The notes under the pieces: model-generated
The model's input: the letters and a program-made list of their open reading frames with translations, nothing else
What the model was told of the DNA's origin: nothing
Database searches by the model: none
Source: Elusimicrobiota bacterium
Lineage (GTDB): Bacteria > Elusimicrobiota > Endomicrobiia > Endomicrobiales > Endomicrobiaceae
NCBI GenBank assembly: GCA_017528425.1
Contig: JAFXOV010000051.1
Coordinates: forward strand, 1 to 48,961
Length of the DNA: 48,961 nucleotides
Direction: 5' to 3'
Translations under genes and position numbers: made by a program
In this document: piece by piece, positions 37,077 through 44,767 of the stretch
How the letters are laid out: each line of letters begins with the position of its first letter
Numbering within the stretch: the first letter of the stretch is position 1

Positions 37077-37105
37077 ATTTTACTACAAAAAATTTTTTTT
37101 GTCAA
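37077..37105 (-). promoter_or_regulatory. promoter of rplJ-rplL
   Basis: Leftward, perfect TTGACA (37100-37105), 17 bases made almost wholly of A and T runs, then TAAAAT (37077-37082). The start is expected at about 37070, giving a leader of about 180 bases before rplJ. rplK and rplA do not precede it. Confidence 0.8.
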
Positions 37106-37127
37106 GTACTTTTTTTATATTCACAAC

Positions 37128-37169
37128 AAAGAATTTAACTGCCATAAAAGTATGGCAGCTAAATTCTTT
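37128..37169 (-). terminator. long stem-loop after the DUF805 genes, probable terminator
   Basis: Arms of 19 bases (37128-37146 and 37151-37169) around a 4-base loop. The single non-Watson-Crick position is a G-U pair in the leftward RNA but an A-C mismatch in the rightward one, so the structure suits leftward transcripts. It lacks a U run after the stem, although the second arm itself ends UUCUUU. Confidence 0.5.
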
Positions 37170-37182
37170 ATACATGTTATAC

Positions 37183-37488
37183 TTATTTGCTTGGGAAACA
37201 AGCAAGAACTGCCAATATAATACCACCGATTCCGGGAATAATAAGTAACAGTGCCAACCAAGGAGTAAAACCGGCATCACGCAATCTTCTTACAAGTATT
37301 CCTAAAAAAGGTAATAAAATAACCAAAGAAAATATGTAAGCTAAAGTTAATAAAATCGCACTCAATATTAAATTTACAATGAAGCAATTCAAAACAAACA
37401 ACCAAAATACTTTTCTTCCTTCTTTTCCGCCAAAATCAAAAAAATGTTTTGTGATAATGTCTAAAAAATAAGTCTTTACGTAATTCAT
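37183..37488 (-). CDS. DUF805 family small membrane protein
   Basis: The 101-residue protein has the DUF805 pattern: an N-terminal amphipathic start YVKTYFLDIITKHFFDFGGK, then GRKVFWLFVLNCFIVN as first membrane helix, further hydrophobic segments, and the family motif VRRLRDAGFTPWLALLLIIP before a last helix ending in GIGGIILAVLACFPSK. Three to four membrane helices are likely. The biochemical role of DUF805 proteins is unknown. A paralogue lies 34 bases upstream in the same direction, so the pair arose by tandem duplication and is co-transcribed. Confidence 0.85.
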   Translation of the reverse strand: MNYVKTYFLDIITKHFFDFGGKEGRKVFWLFVLNCFIVNLILSAILLTLAYIFSLVILLPFLGILVRRLRDAGFTPWLALLLIIPGIGGIILAVLACFPSK

Positions 37489-37522
37489 TTTAAGCTCCTT
37501 TTTTTATTTATAAATACATTTC

Positions 37523-37921
37523 CTACTTTTGTTCTTCAACTATAGGCTCTTCAATTTTGTCCGCAACAACATCAACTATAGCCGGGCCATATTTATTTTC
37601 ACCTTCCGTTCCCGGAATACATCCAAAAACTATCAAAGCAATAAAGCCCAGAATAGGAATAAAAGCTAATAACACCCACCAACCGCTAAAATCTATATCA
37701 TGAAATCTTCTTACAATCAAACCTAAAAACGGGAAAAATATAAGAATTGAAAGTATCATACTTAAAAAACCGGCAGAAATATAATCCAAAGCAAGATTAA
37801 CAATCAATATATTTAATATAAACAACCAAAAAGTTTTTCTGCATTCTCTTCCGTTAAACTCAAAATACTGTTTAAAAATAATGTCCGTAAAATAAGTTTT
37901 ACAATAATTTTTAAAAGCCAT
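37523..37921 (-). CDS. DUF805 family small membrane protein (paralogue)
   Basis: This 132-residue protein aligns along its whole length with the next gene: KTYFTDIIFKQYFEFNGREC, RKTFWLFILNILIVN, VRRFHDIDFSGWWVLLAFIP, GFIALIVFGCIPGTEG. The signature VRRxHDxxxSGWW is closer to the classic DUF805 consensus than in its neighbour. After the last helix comes a short acidic cytoplasmic-type tail (KIEEPIVEEQK) that the neighbour lacks. A GGAGAGAG-like ribosome site precedes the ATG. The function is unknown. Confidence 0.87.
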   Translation of the reverse strand: MAFKNYCKTYFTDIIFKQYFEFNGRECRKTFWLFILNILIVNLALDYISAGFLSMILSILIFFPFLGLIVRRFHDIDFSGWWVLLAFIPILGFIALIVFGCIPGTEGENKYGPAIVDVVADKIEEPIVEEQK

Positions 37922-37998
37922 TGCTATAACTCTCTCCGATTATATTTATTCTTTATATAAAAGTAATACTTTTCATATATGATATTATTTTTTTTATT

Positions 37999-38721
37999 TT
38001 ACTGCAAATTTTTTAAAAATAATTTTATTGTTTGAGTTGACACTTCAGATATTTTTTTCTCAAACTCATTTTGATATTCTGCAGTTTTTCCGTCTGCCAA
38101 ATCGGAAATCGCCCTTGTAACAACGAACGGAATTTTGTTTCTTGTTGCAACCTGTGCTATAGCACAACCTTCCATTTCTACAGCTTTAGCACCGAAATAT
38201 TCGTTTATTTCTTTTTTTATTTCTTTACCTGAAACAAATCTATCACCCGAAGCAATTATCCCCTGATGAATCTTTTGTTTAGGCATACTTTGCTCTAAAG
38301 AAGTTTGAAAACTTTCTATTAAATTTTTATCACAATAATATTTTGTAGGTTTATCTTTTTCAATACCTGTACACATATATCCTTTTGCATAACCTAATGC
38401 AGTCACATCAAAATCATGTTGAACTAAATATGTTCCTATAACGATATCTCCAATATCAAGCCCCTCTGCAATTCCGCCTGCAACACCCGTATTTACAATA
38501 ATGTCAGGTTTGTATGTGTCTATTATATATTGTGTGTTAAGTGCTGCATTAACTTTACCCACACCGCTTTGAGACAACACAATTATTTTACCGTTAATTG
38601 TTCCCGTAAATATTTTCAAATCGGCATAATTCTGTTCTTTCAAATCGGACAATTCTTTTTTTATAGCGGCTATTTCACATTCCATAGCACCGATTATTGC
38701 TATTTTAGAAATGGTATTCAT
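37999..38721 (-). CDS. mtnN: 5'-methylthioadenosine/S-adenosylhomocysteine nucleosidase
   Basis: The 240-residue Pfs-type enzyme cleaves adenine from S-adenosylhomocysteine and methylthioadenosine, removing by-products of methylation and polyamine synthesis in the cytoplasm. Key residues are present: E14 in GAMECEIAAI, the phosphorylase-fold loop NTGVAGGI, the substrate-binding VEMEG (E184), and the catalytic Asp in RAISDLADG (D207). Its ATG lies inside the last codons of luxS (17-base overlap), so translation is coupled. The product S-ribosylhomocysteine is the LuxS substrate. Confidence 0.96.
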   Translation of the reverse strand: MNTISKIAIIGAMECEIAAIKKELSDLKEQNYADLKIFTGTINGKIIVLSQSGVGKVNAALNTQYIIDTYKPDIIVNTGVAGGIAEGLDIGDIVIGTYLVQHDFDVTALGYAKGYMCTGIEKDKPTKYYCDKNLIESFQTSLEQSMPKQKIHQGIIASGDRFVSGKEIKKEINEYFGAKAVEMEGCAIAQVATRNKIPFVVTRAISDLADGKTAEYQNEFEKKISEVSTQTIKLFLKNLQ

Positions 38722-39172
38722 AATTCATTTTCTCCACTGTCCAATCTTTTAAAACACCTATCATATCTATAGCAACAGTCTTTGCACCGTTTAAATCATG
38801 ATCTAAATAATTACCGCACTCTTGCCTTTTAGAACCGGGAATTTCTCCTTCAAAGTTCTTAACAAACTCTAAAGATCTTTTTACAATATCAAGAGCTTGT
38901 TGGTTTGAAATTTTGTTTCTTACAAGAAAATAAAAACCGGTTCTGCACCCCATAGGGCCTATGTATATAACATTGTCTTTGAACTCGGTATTTCTTGCAT
39001 AGGTAGCAAACAAATGTTCGAAAGTATGCATTGCACCGGTAGATAGGAAGTCATTATTATTCGGTTTTTTCATTCTTATATCGTAAGTAACTATATCTCC
39101 GTCTATTCTTGATACATACATTCCTTTTTGTAACTTGTCATGATCTATCTTAAAACTTGCGATTTTTTCCAT
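38705..39172 (-). CDS. luxS: S-ribosylhomocysteine lyase (AI-2 precursor synthase)
   Basis: The 155-residue metalloenzyme splits S-ribosylhomocysteine to homocysteine and DPD, the precursor of autoinducer-2. The metal site is intact: H49 and H53 in MHTFEH and C119 in RQECGNY, with the conserved GPMGCRTGFYF. An upstream in-frame TTG at 39184 would add four residues, but GGAAAA just before the ATG and the family start MEKIASFKIDH favour 39172. Together with mtnN it forms the complete two-step SAH recycling path. A TupA-like gene precedes it by 18 bases. Confidence 0.96.
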   Translation of the reverse strand: MEKIASFKIDHDKLQKGMYVSRIDGDIVTYDIRMKKPNNNDFLSTGAMHTFEHLFATYARNTEFKDNVIYIGPMGCRTGFYFLVRNKISNQQALDIVKRSLEFVKNFEGEIPGSKRQECGNYLDHDLNGAKTVAIDMIGVLKDWTVEKMNYEYHF

Positions 39173-39190
39173 ATTATTTTCCAATACTTA

Positions 39191-40165
39191 TTATAATTTT
39201 TTTTCAGGAAGTATAAATTCTTCACCGAATTTATAATCCCAATCTTTATTAAAAGCATTTAATCCGTTTCCATGTGAAAAAGTAAGTTCACCTATATAAA
39301 GATTCTTATTTATATCTTCATACATATCCACTCTAATTTGTGGAAAAGGCTTTGAAAGTTTTTCTGCAAGTTCTATCATTACATTATAATCAATTCCTAA
39401 TTTATAATCTTTATCTGAAGGATGATCATCTTTTATATCCAATAAGTTAAGTTTGGAATCGTAGTAATTACAATATCTGTTACCGGTTTTGGTTGTCGTT
39501 CTAACAAAGAAAACTTTAAACTTTCCTTGAAAACAAAAAACACTATAGTCTGCTGCTACAATATTTTCTTTCTTATTACAACAGTCAACAAACTGTTCAC
39601 AAATAATTTTAGGTTTTATATCCTTATATTGCCATTCGAAATAATTGTAATAATGATTGCTATGAGGATCCATCCATTTCTTCAACTTCCGTTTAATTTC
39701 TTCAATATTTAGTTTTGATTTATCTTCACATATTATATTTTGTTTACAACCCCAATTTACTTTAAGAGCAAACCTATTAGGTAATTTATTAAAATCTATT
39801 TCCTCAACGGAGTTATAAACACCTAAACAGGGAACCAAATATTTCTCGCCGACAACGTCTTTTATATATTCTCTTGCTTCAACCTTATCTGCACATTTTG
39901 TCATTAATGGGTCGTGATAATAAAATTTTTGCCACTGAATTTTCTCATTAAATGTCTTGGGATTATCCAAATTTAAAGGATAACCAAGTGTTGACAGAAA
40001 CTGGATTTCCAAAATATAACGAATTTGTTCTTGTGTTAATCCTTTAAATCTTTGTGCATACAATTTTTTATACTTACAAGGCGCCTTATAACTTAGTACT
40101 TTTTTATTAAAGAAATACAATTGCCTTTGTCCGGTAGGCTTTTTAATAAACTTTAGTATTGACAT
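39191..40165 (-). CDS. TupA-like ATP-grasp protein, copy 1
   Basis: The 324-residue protein belongs to the TupA-like ATP-grasp family (named for a teichuronopeptide synthesis gene of Bacillus halodurans), found in cell-surface polysaccharide loci and thought to ligate amino acids or similar groups to sugars. Landmarks are NPKTFNEKIQWQKFYY, KCADKVEAREYIKD, the ATP-binding strand RFALKVNWGCKQNI, FEWQYKDIKPKIICEQF, and the metal/ATP acidic pair in RVDMYED and ELTFSHGNG. The paralogues at 40947 and 45297 align end to end. The ATG follows a terminator U run with no visible ribosome site. luxS and mtnN lie downstream at operon spacing. Confidence 0.85.
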   Translation of the reverse strand: MSILKFIKKPTGQRQLYFFNKKVLSYKAPCKYKKLYAQRFKGLTQEQIRYILEIQFLSTLGYPLNLDNPKTFNEKIQWQKFYYHDPLMTKCADKVEAREYIKDVVGEKYLVPCLGVYNSVEEIDFNKLPNRFALKVNWGCKQNIICEDKSKLNIEEIKRKLKKWMDPHSNHYYNYFEWQYKDIKPKIICEQFVDCCNKKENIVAADYSVFCFQGKFKVFFVRTTTKTGNRYCNYYDSKLNLLDIKDDHPSDKDYKLGIDYNVMIELAEKLSKPFPQIRVDMYEDINKNLYIGELTFSHGNGLNAFNKDWDYKFGEEFILPEKKL

Positions 40166-40213
40166 AAAAAAAACAAAAGAAGCAGAAAAGACAAATCTCC
40201 TTTCTGCTTCTTT
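40166..40213 (-). terminator. terminator after the OmpA-like lipoprotein gene
   Basis: Leftward, AAAGAAGCAGAAA (40201-40213 complement) pairs with TTTCTGCTTCTTT (40176-40188 complement) around a 12-base loop, followed by a T-rich tail ending in eight U (40166-40173). The tail abuts the ATG of the TupA-like copy 1. Confidence 0.82.
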
Positions 40214-40227
40214 CTCCTATTATAAAA

Positions 40228-40872
40228 TTATTGTCTGTTCTTTTCTACCAATTCTTTGTTTGCGGTAATTTTCAATTCAACTCTTCTGTTCTTTGCTTTT
40301 CCTTCATCTGTATCGTTTGAAGCTATAGGTTGGTTAGGGCCATATCCAACATATGTTAAACCATATGTTTGTAATCCGTTAGCCAATATATAATCATATA
40401 CAGCTTTTGCTCTTTTTTCTGACAAGGTTTGGTTGAAAGCTTGTGTTCCGGTTGAATCTGTGTGACCTTGAACCTGAATTATGTTTTCAGGATATTTTTT
40501 CAAAACTGTGTTCAAATCGGTAAGAGTTTGTTTTGCTGCCGCTGACAATTCTGCACTACCTGTTGTGAACAAAATATCGTTTTTCAATGTTACTTCAATT
40601 CCGTTTTCGGTTTTCTTAACATCTGCGATTTTTGCCAACTCTTTTGCTTGTTTGTCATAGTAGTTACCAATTAAACCACCTGCTGCTGCTCCTGCCAATG
40701 CTCCGTAAATAGCACCTTCCGTAGAATTGCCGCCGGTATTATTTGCAATTATTGCACCTGCTGCTGCTCCCAAAGCTGCACCTGCTCCTGCACCGATAGC
40801 AGTTTTTTTACCCGGAGTTGTACATGCACTAACCAATACTGCACAAAATAACAACGCTAATACTTTTTTCAT
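40228..40872 (-). CDS. OmpA-family outer-membrane lipoprotein with glycine-zipper region
   Basis: The 214-residue protein starts with a lipoprotein signal peptide MKKVLALLFCAVLVSAC (lipobox LVSAC, lipidated Cys17; Thr at +2 fits outer-membrane sorting). A Gly/Ala-rich glycine-zipper segment follows (about residues 26-75, repeated AIGAGAGAALGAAAGAI pattern). The C-terminal OmpA/MotB peptidoglycan-binding domain has VQGHTDSTGTQAFNQTLSEK, RAKAVYDYI and KNRRVELKI, with the Asp and Arg that bind diaminopimelate. It probably ties the outer membrane to the peptidoglycan. The ribosome site AAGGAGAGGA is strong. The gene has its own promoter and terminator, so it is monocistronic. Confidence 0.93.
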   Translation of the reverse strand: MKKVLALLFCAVLVSACTTPGKKTAIGAGAGAALGAAAGAIIANNTGGNSTEGAIYGALAGAAAGGLIGNYYDKQAKELAKIADVKKTENGIEVTLKNDILFTTGSAELSAAAKQTLTDLNTVLKKYPENIIQVQGHTDSTGTQAFNQTLSEKRAKAVYDYILANGLQTYGLTYVGYGPNQPIASNDTDEGKAKNRRVELKITANKELVEKNRQ

Positions 40873-40909
40873 CTTTTGCTTCCTCTCCTTTTTTAATTTG
40901 TTTCCATAG

Positions 40910-40938
40910 ATTTTATAATTTTATATTTTTTATATCAA
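40910..40938 (-). promoter_or_regulatory. promoter of the OmpA-like lipoprotein gene
   Basis: Leftward, TTGATA (40933-40938), 17 bases, TAAAAT (40910-40915). The 5' leader would be about 30 bases and carries the AAGGAGAGGA ribosome site (40881-40890). Confidence 0.7.
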
Positions 40939-40946
40939 GTTTAATT

Positions 40947-41912
40947 TTAAACTTTCGGAAGATCTAAATATTCACCGAATTTATAATCATATTCTTCAGG
41001 TTCAATAGGTTTTGTTCCGTTCCAATTGGTAAAAGTTAATTCACCTATATAAATATTTTTTTCACTATCTTCAAACATATCAACTCTTACATGAGGAAAC
41101 GGTTTTGCCAATTTTTCGGCAAGTTCTACCATTTTTTTATAATTTGCTGTTTTAGGAACATAATTTGGATTATTCGGTAAACTTTGTTTTACAGGCATAT
41201 AATTCAAGTCAGCATCATAAAAGTTTATAAAGCGTCCATCAGCTTTTGTCAAAACAACAGAAAAGATTTTAAATTTACCATTGAAACAAAAAAATCTGTA
41301 ATCCGTTATAAATCCGTCATTTATTAAATCAAGATATTTTTCGCAAATAATTTTCGGTTTAATATCCTTATACTGCCATTCAAAAAAATTATAATAATAA
41401 TTTTGTTTAGGGGTTAACCAAGTTGCAAGTTTTTTCTTTGCTTGTTTTATATTAAATTTCGATTTATCTTTACATCCCACATTTTGTTTAGACCCCCAAT
41501 TGACCTTCAAAATAAATTGGTTAGGCAACTTATTAAAATCAATTTCTTCAACACTATTATAAACTCCATAACTAGGCACCAAATATTGTTCCCCTGCAAC
41601 ATCTTTTATATAACCTCTTGCTTCTACTTTGTCTGCACATTTTATTAATAAATCGTTACGATAATATAATTTAAGCCATTGCAGTTTCTCATTGTAAGTT
41701 AAAGGATTGGACAAGTTCAACTTTTTCCCCATTTTAACTTCGAATTGAATTTCCAAAATATATTTTATCTCTTCCGGAGTTAAATTATCCTCAAATCTCC
41801 TTTCGTACAATTTCCTATATTTACAGGGAACCTTATAACTTAATATTTTTTTGTTAAAAAAATACAGTTTTCTGTGTCCGTCAGGCATTTTCATAAAATT
41901 AAATATTTTCAT
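40947..41912 (-). CDS. TupA-like ATP-grasp protein, copy 2
   Basis: At 321 residues, it is homologous along its whole length to copies 1 and 3. It opens like copy 3 (DGHRKLYFFNKKILSYKVPC) and has NPLTYNEKLQWLKLYY, KCADKVEARGYIKD, QFILKVNWGSKQNVGC, FEWQYKDIKPKIICEKY, RVDMFED and ELTFTNWNG. The ribosome site AGGTAGGA lies just upstream, directly after the terminator of the small repeat-peptide gene, so this gene sits first downstream of that peptide. The role (amino-acyl or peptide ligation to surface glycan) is inferred from the family. No substrate can be read from the sequence. Confidence 0.84.
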   Translation of the reverse strand: MKIFNFMKMPDGHRKLYFFNKKILSYKVPCKYRKLYERRFEDNLTPEEIKYILEIQFEVKMGKKLNLSNPLTYNEKLQWLKLYYRNDLLIKCADKVEARGYIKDVAGEQYLVPSYGVYNSVEEIDFNKLPNQFILKVNWGSKQNVGCKDKSKFNIKQAKKKLATWLTPKQNYYYNFFEWQYKDIKPKIICEKYLDLINDGFITDYRFFCFNGKFKIFSVVLTKADGRFINFYDADLNYMPVKQSLPNNPNYVPKTANYKKMVELAEKLAKPFPHVRVDMFEDSEKNIYIGELTFTNWNGTKPIEPEEYDYKFGEYLDLPKV

Positions 41913-41923
41913 ATTTCCTACCT

Positions 41924-41956
41924 AAAAAGAACATCCCTCGGTAAAAACCGAGGGAT
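41924..41956 (-). terminator. terminator of the repeat-peptide gene
   Basis: Leftward, ATCCCTCGGT pairs perfectly with ACCGAGGGAT (arms 41947-41956 and 41933-41942) around loop TTTT, followed after GT by a U-rich tail (TCTTTTT). It lies 24 bases past the peptide stop codon and just before the ribosome site of the TupA-like copy 2. Confidence 0.88.
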
Positions 41957-41980
41957 ACTTTATTTATAAAATATTAAACA

Positions 41981-42133
41981 CTATTTCGGTACTGGTCCGT
42001 CTCCAATTTTACTCACTGCTGCTGGGCCATCACCAATTTTACTCAATACCGTCGGTCCATCACCAAATTTCAAAGCCACTACTGGTCCATCACCAAATTT
42101 CAAAGCCTCTACTGGTCCGTCACCTAATTTCAT
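41981..42133 (-). CDS. 50-residue tandem-repeat peptide, K-[L/F/I]-G-D-G-P repeats
   Basis: I do not recognise this family. From ATG 42131-42133 to TAG 41981-41983 the frame encodes Met followed by five head-to-tail 10-residue units (the last has nine) of consensus K-[L/F/I]-G-D-G-P-[V/T/A]-x-[A/L/V]-[L/S]. It has no leader, signal peptide or cysteine. Every unit keeps Lys, Gly-Asp-Gly and Pro, while positions 7-10 vary. Evidence that it is a gene: an excellent ribosome site AAGGAGGT (42141-42148) 7 bases before the ATG, a promoter at 42184-42212, and a perfect terminator 24 bases after the stop. Synonymous third-position changes between repeats (GAT/GAC, GGA/GGC, CCA/CCG) argue for selection on the peptide. 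It could be a signalling or bacteriocin-like peptide, a modified-peptide precursor, or a structural repeat. Confidence 0.78.
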   Translation of the reverse strand: MKLGDGPVEALKFGDGPVVALKFGDGPTVLSKIGDGPAAVSKIGDGPVPK

Positions 42134-42183
42134 TTCAACTACCTCCTTAAAAAAAATTAAAGGAACCTTACCTTATATTTCTT

Positions 42184-42212
42184 ATTTTATTATTAAAAAA
42201 GAAAAAAATCAA
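42184..42212 (-). promoter_or_regulatory. promoter of the repeat-peptide gene
   Basis: Leftward, TTGATT (42207-42212), 17 bases, TAAAAT (42184-42189). The expected leader is about 45 bases. In it, UUCCUU (42160-42165) can pair with the AAGGAG of the ribosome site, a possible translational mask. Confidence 0.65.
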
Positions 42213-42251
42213 CATACTAAAAATATATTGCCCGTATGTATTTTAATAAAT

Positions 42252-43112
42252 TTAATTCTTTTCAATTTTTATTTGTTTTTTATTTACTACCCAATCAAAA
42301 ACATAATTGTTTATTTCTCCGCCTATCAAAATTATGATGGAAGTAAAATATAACCAAATCATTAATATTGCAAAAGCCGCAATCGAGCCATAAACTTTAT
42401 TATATGAACCGAAATTGTTTATATATATTGAAAACAGCCATGAACCGAGCAGCCAAAAAAAAGTAAAGAATGCAGAGCCGGGGATTACCGTTTTTATTTT
42501 AACTTTTTTTGCGGGTAACACATAATAATTTATTCCCGCCAAAATAAAAATTAAAATAAACGTTACCGGCCATCTTAACAATAAAATAAGTTGAGATACT
42601 TCCAAAGGAATAATGTGAACATATTTTGAAATTAAGTTTAAAATAGTCTGACCGAAAATTATTAGATTAACGCTGAAAAACAAAAATATAACATAAACAA
42701 AAACCATACATATCGATAAAAGTTTTGTATAAATAAAACCTCTTGTTTCTTTAATTTTGTCAGATTGATTCAAACATTTTATAATAACAGATATTGAATT
42801 TGATGCAAGATAAAGTGTTGTTAAAAATCCGATAATCGCAACCAACGAATAACCTTTTAACAAAGTAACTTCTTTTAAAACCGTTTGAATTACAACAATA
42901 ACCTCCGCCGGAGCAAATTGAGAAAGAGTATTTAATGCTTCATTCACAAATGCTGTATTTCCAACTATAGAAAATATTGCCATAAAAGAAAGAAGTAACG
43001 GGAAAACACTTAATGTCAACATGTACGACATTTCCGCCGCAGAGCCGAAAATATCTTCTCTTAAAATAACGGATATAGCTTTTTTTATTGTAATATAAAT
43101 ATTCTTTATCAT
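42252..43112 (-). CDS. YihY/BrkB-family inner-membrane protein
   Basis: The 286-residue protein with about six membrane helices shows the YihY pattern: an N-terminal amphipathic stretch followed by AAEMSYMLTLSVFPLLLSF (family: A..lAYy..lSlfPlLl), a central LYLASNSISVIIKCLN segment, and near the C terminus VYGSIAAFAILMIWLYFTS then IILIGGEINNYVFDW. Once thought to be an RNase BN, the family is now regarded as a membrane protein of uncertain transport or envelope function. It starts 13 bases after the flavoprotein gene ends, so the two form one transcription unit. Confidence 0.9.
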   Translation of the reverse strand: MIKNIYITIKKAISVILREDIFGSAAEMSYMLTLSVFPLLLSFMAIFSIVGNTAFVNEALNTLSQFAPAEVIVVIQTVLKEVTLLKGYSLVAIIGFLTTLYLASNSISVIIKCLNQSDKIKETRGFIYTKLLSICMVFVYVIFLFFSVNLIIFGQTILNLISKYVHIIPLEVSQLILLLRWPVTFILIFILAGINYYVLPAKKVKIKTVIPGSAFFTFFWLLGSWLFSIYINNFGSYNKVYGSIAAFAILMIWLYFTSIIILIGGEINNYVFDWVVNKKQIKIEKN

Positions 43113-43125
43113 ATCAACACTCTTT

Positions 43126-44682
43126 TTATTTACTTTCGTGATACTCTTGTTCGGTATTTACCAACCAAATATTGTCTTTTGTTTTAATACCTTTTATTAT
43201 ATTTGAAACAGCTGTTATTGCAGTAAGCATTGAGTGGTCCATATTGTTGTATTTGTGCATACCGTTTCTTCCAACCAAAAATAAATTTTCAAATTTATTT
43301 ACAAAATTTTTGATTACATCAAACTCTTTATAAGTTCCGAAATATCCCGGATACGCTTTAGGAACTCTTACCACACACCCATCCAAAACATCTTCTTCTT
43401 TTATTATTTTTATTTGCGCCAATTCTTTTTTTGCAAAGTTTATAAAATCTTTGTCTTTCATATTCCACATATCATCGTTTTCGTCACAAAAATATTCAAG
43501 TCCGAGCCAAACCGTATTTTCATAATCGTTTACCAAGTACGGGCTCCAATTGTTAAACACCTGCAATCTTCCGAGTTTTACTTCTCTTTCCTGAATATAT
43601 ATCCAATCATCGGGAACTCTGTTTTTATATGTTTTTAGTTTTGTATTATTTTTTATTATCATATCTTTTACAAGAAGACCTACAGTAATAAAACTTCTGT
43701 ATCCTAACCCATCCGAAACTTTTTTAACATCGTCGGTTTTATTGTCAAAACCGTTTATCAAATCTCTAACAGGCATACTCGAAAAGAAATAGTCAGCGAC
43801 ATATTTGTTACCTGAATCATCCATAACGGATTTTACAATATTATTTTCAGTCTCAATATTAACTATCTTTTTCTTCAGTTCTATTTTGCCGCCGAGCTCT
43901 TGTACTTTTTTTGCTACCAACTGCCAAAAATGTCCCGGCCCGAATTTCGGATAATAAAACTTTTCTATTAAACTTGTTTCGGTATTTTTTTGTTTTAAAT
44001 CCTGTTTGTTTGTACCGAAAACTTTTTTTACTGCCTGCTGCAATAATTTTATTATTGATAATCCTTTTATTCTTTGCGTTCCCCAATCTGCCGGAATGTC
44101 TTTCGGTTCTACCCCCCAAACTTTATGTGTGTAATCTTTAAAGAACGTTAAATACAATTCTTTACCGAATCGGTTTATCATGAAGTCTTCAAGATTTTTT
44201 TCTTCTCTTTTGAACAACAAACTGTAGGAATAACTGAATCCTATTTTTATTATCCTTAATAATCCCAAATTTTTCATAGTTGAAAAGGATAAAGATACAG
44301 GATAATCAAAAAAAGTTTTCAAAAAATATATTCTTGAAAGTCTGTTTCTTACAAGCATAACATCATCGATTTTGTTTGGATCCTGTTCTTTTTCGGACTT
44401 CGATAAATCTATTTCTCTGTTTAACAAAATATCGTCTTTGGAAGGAACGGTTTGTATGGGCATTAAGTCCGTCCACCATTTCATAACGGTATCGGACTTT
44501 GAAAAAAATCTGTGACCGCCCATATCCATTCTATTTTGTTTATAATTAAATGTTTGCGATATTCCGCCGATATTTTCCGTTGATTCAAATATTATCGGTT
44601 TAATATCCGTTTTTGTAAGAAGTTCGTATGCTGCGGTAAGTCCTGCAGAACCTGCTCCTATAATTATTGCTGTTTTCGGCAT
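43126..44682 (-). CDS. FAD-dependent oxidoreductase, UDP-galactopyranose mutase-like
   Basis: The 518-residue cytoplasmic flavoprotein has an N-terminal Rossmann motif [17 protein letters not shown] (residues 6-22), the FAD-contacting [20 protein letters not shown] with [15 protein letters not shown], and the block [21 protein letters not shown] followed by [12 protein letters not shown] that characterises the UGM-like amine-oxidase branch common in polysaccharide loci. The C-terminal FAD motif is [19 protein letters not shown]. Classical UGMs are about 380 residues, so this is the longer relative. It probably acts on a nucleotide sugar or isoprenoid substrate for surface glycans, but the reaction is not established. 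Confidence 0.87.
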   Translation of the reverse strand: MPKTAIIIGAGSAGLTAAYELLTKTDIKPIIFESTENIGGISQTFNYKQNRMDMGGHRFFSKSDTVMKWWTDLMPIQTVPSKDDILLNREIDLSKSEKEQDPNKIDDVMLVRNRLSRIYFLKTFFDYPVSLSFSTMKNLGLLRIIKIGFSYSYSLLFKREEKNLEDFMINRFGKELYLTFFKDYTHKVWGVEPKDIPADWGTQRIKGLSIIKLLQQAVKKVFGTNKQDLKQKNTETSLIEKFYYPKFGPGHFWQLVAKKVQELGGKIELKKKIVNIETENNIVKSVMDDSGNKYVADYFFSSMPVRDLINGFDNKTDDVKKVSDGLGYRSFITVGLLVKDMIIKNNTKLKTYKNRVPDDWIYIQEREVKLGRLQVFNNWSPYLVNDYENTVWLGLEYFCDENDDMWNMKDKDFINFAKKELAQIKIIKEEDVLDGCVVRVPKAYPGYFGTYKEFDVIKNFVNKFENLFLVGRNGMHKYNNMDHSMLTAITAVSNIIKGIKTKDNIWLVNTEQEYHESK

Positions 44683-44767
44683 AAATCAATCCTATTTTTT
44701 ACTAAAAAAATAAATACAAATTTCAAGGATGTGTTTTAGCATTTTTAATACTTTTACAACAGTATTT

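Noticed and set aside
37083-37280. Leftward 65-codon frame between DUF805 and L10
   Set aside because: It overlaps the DUF805 gene in another frame, the long stem-loop and the rplJ promoter. It has no recognisable features.
41981-42133. Direct repeats at 30-base spacing as a CRISPR array
   Set aside because: The units are contiguous, without unique spacers, and in frame with a well-signalled start and stop, so they are coding repeats.
43859-44141. Frames on both strands inside the flavoprotein gene
   Set aside because: The flavoprotein motifs continue unbroken through this stretch. The alternatives are Arg/Lys- or Leu-rich shadows.
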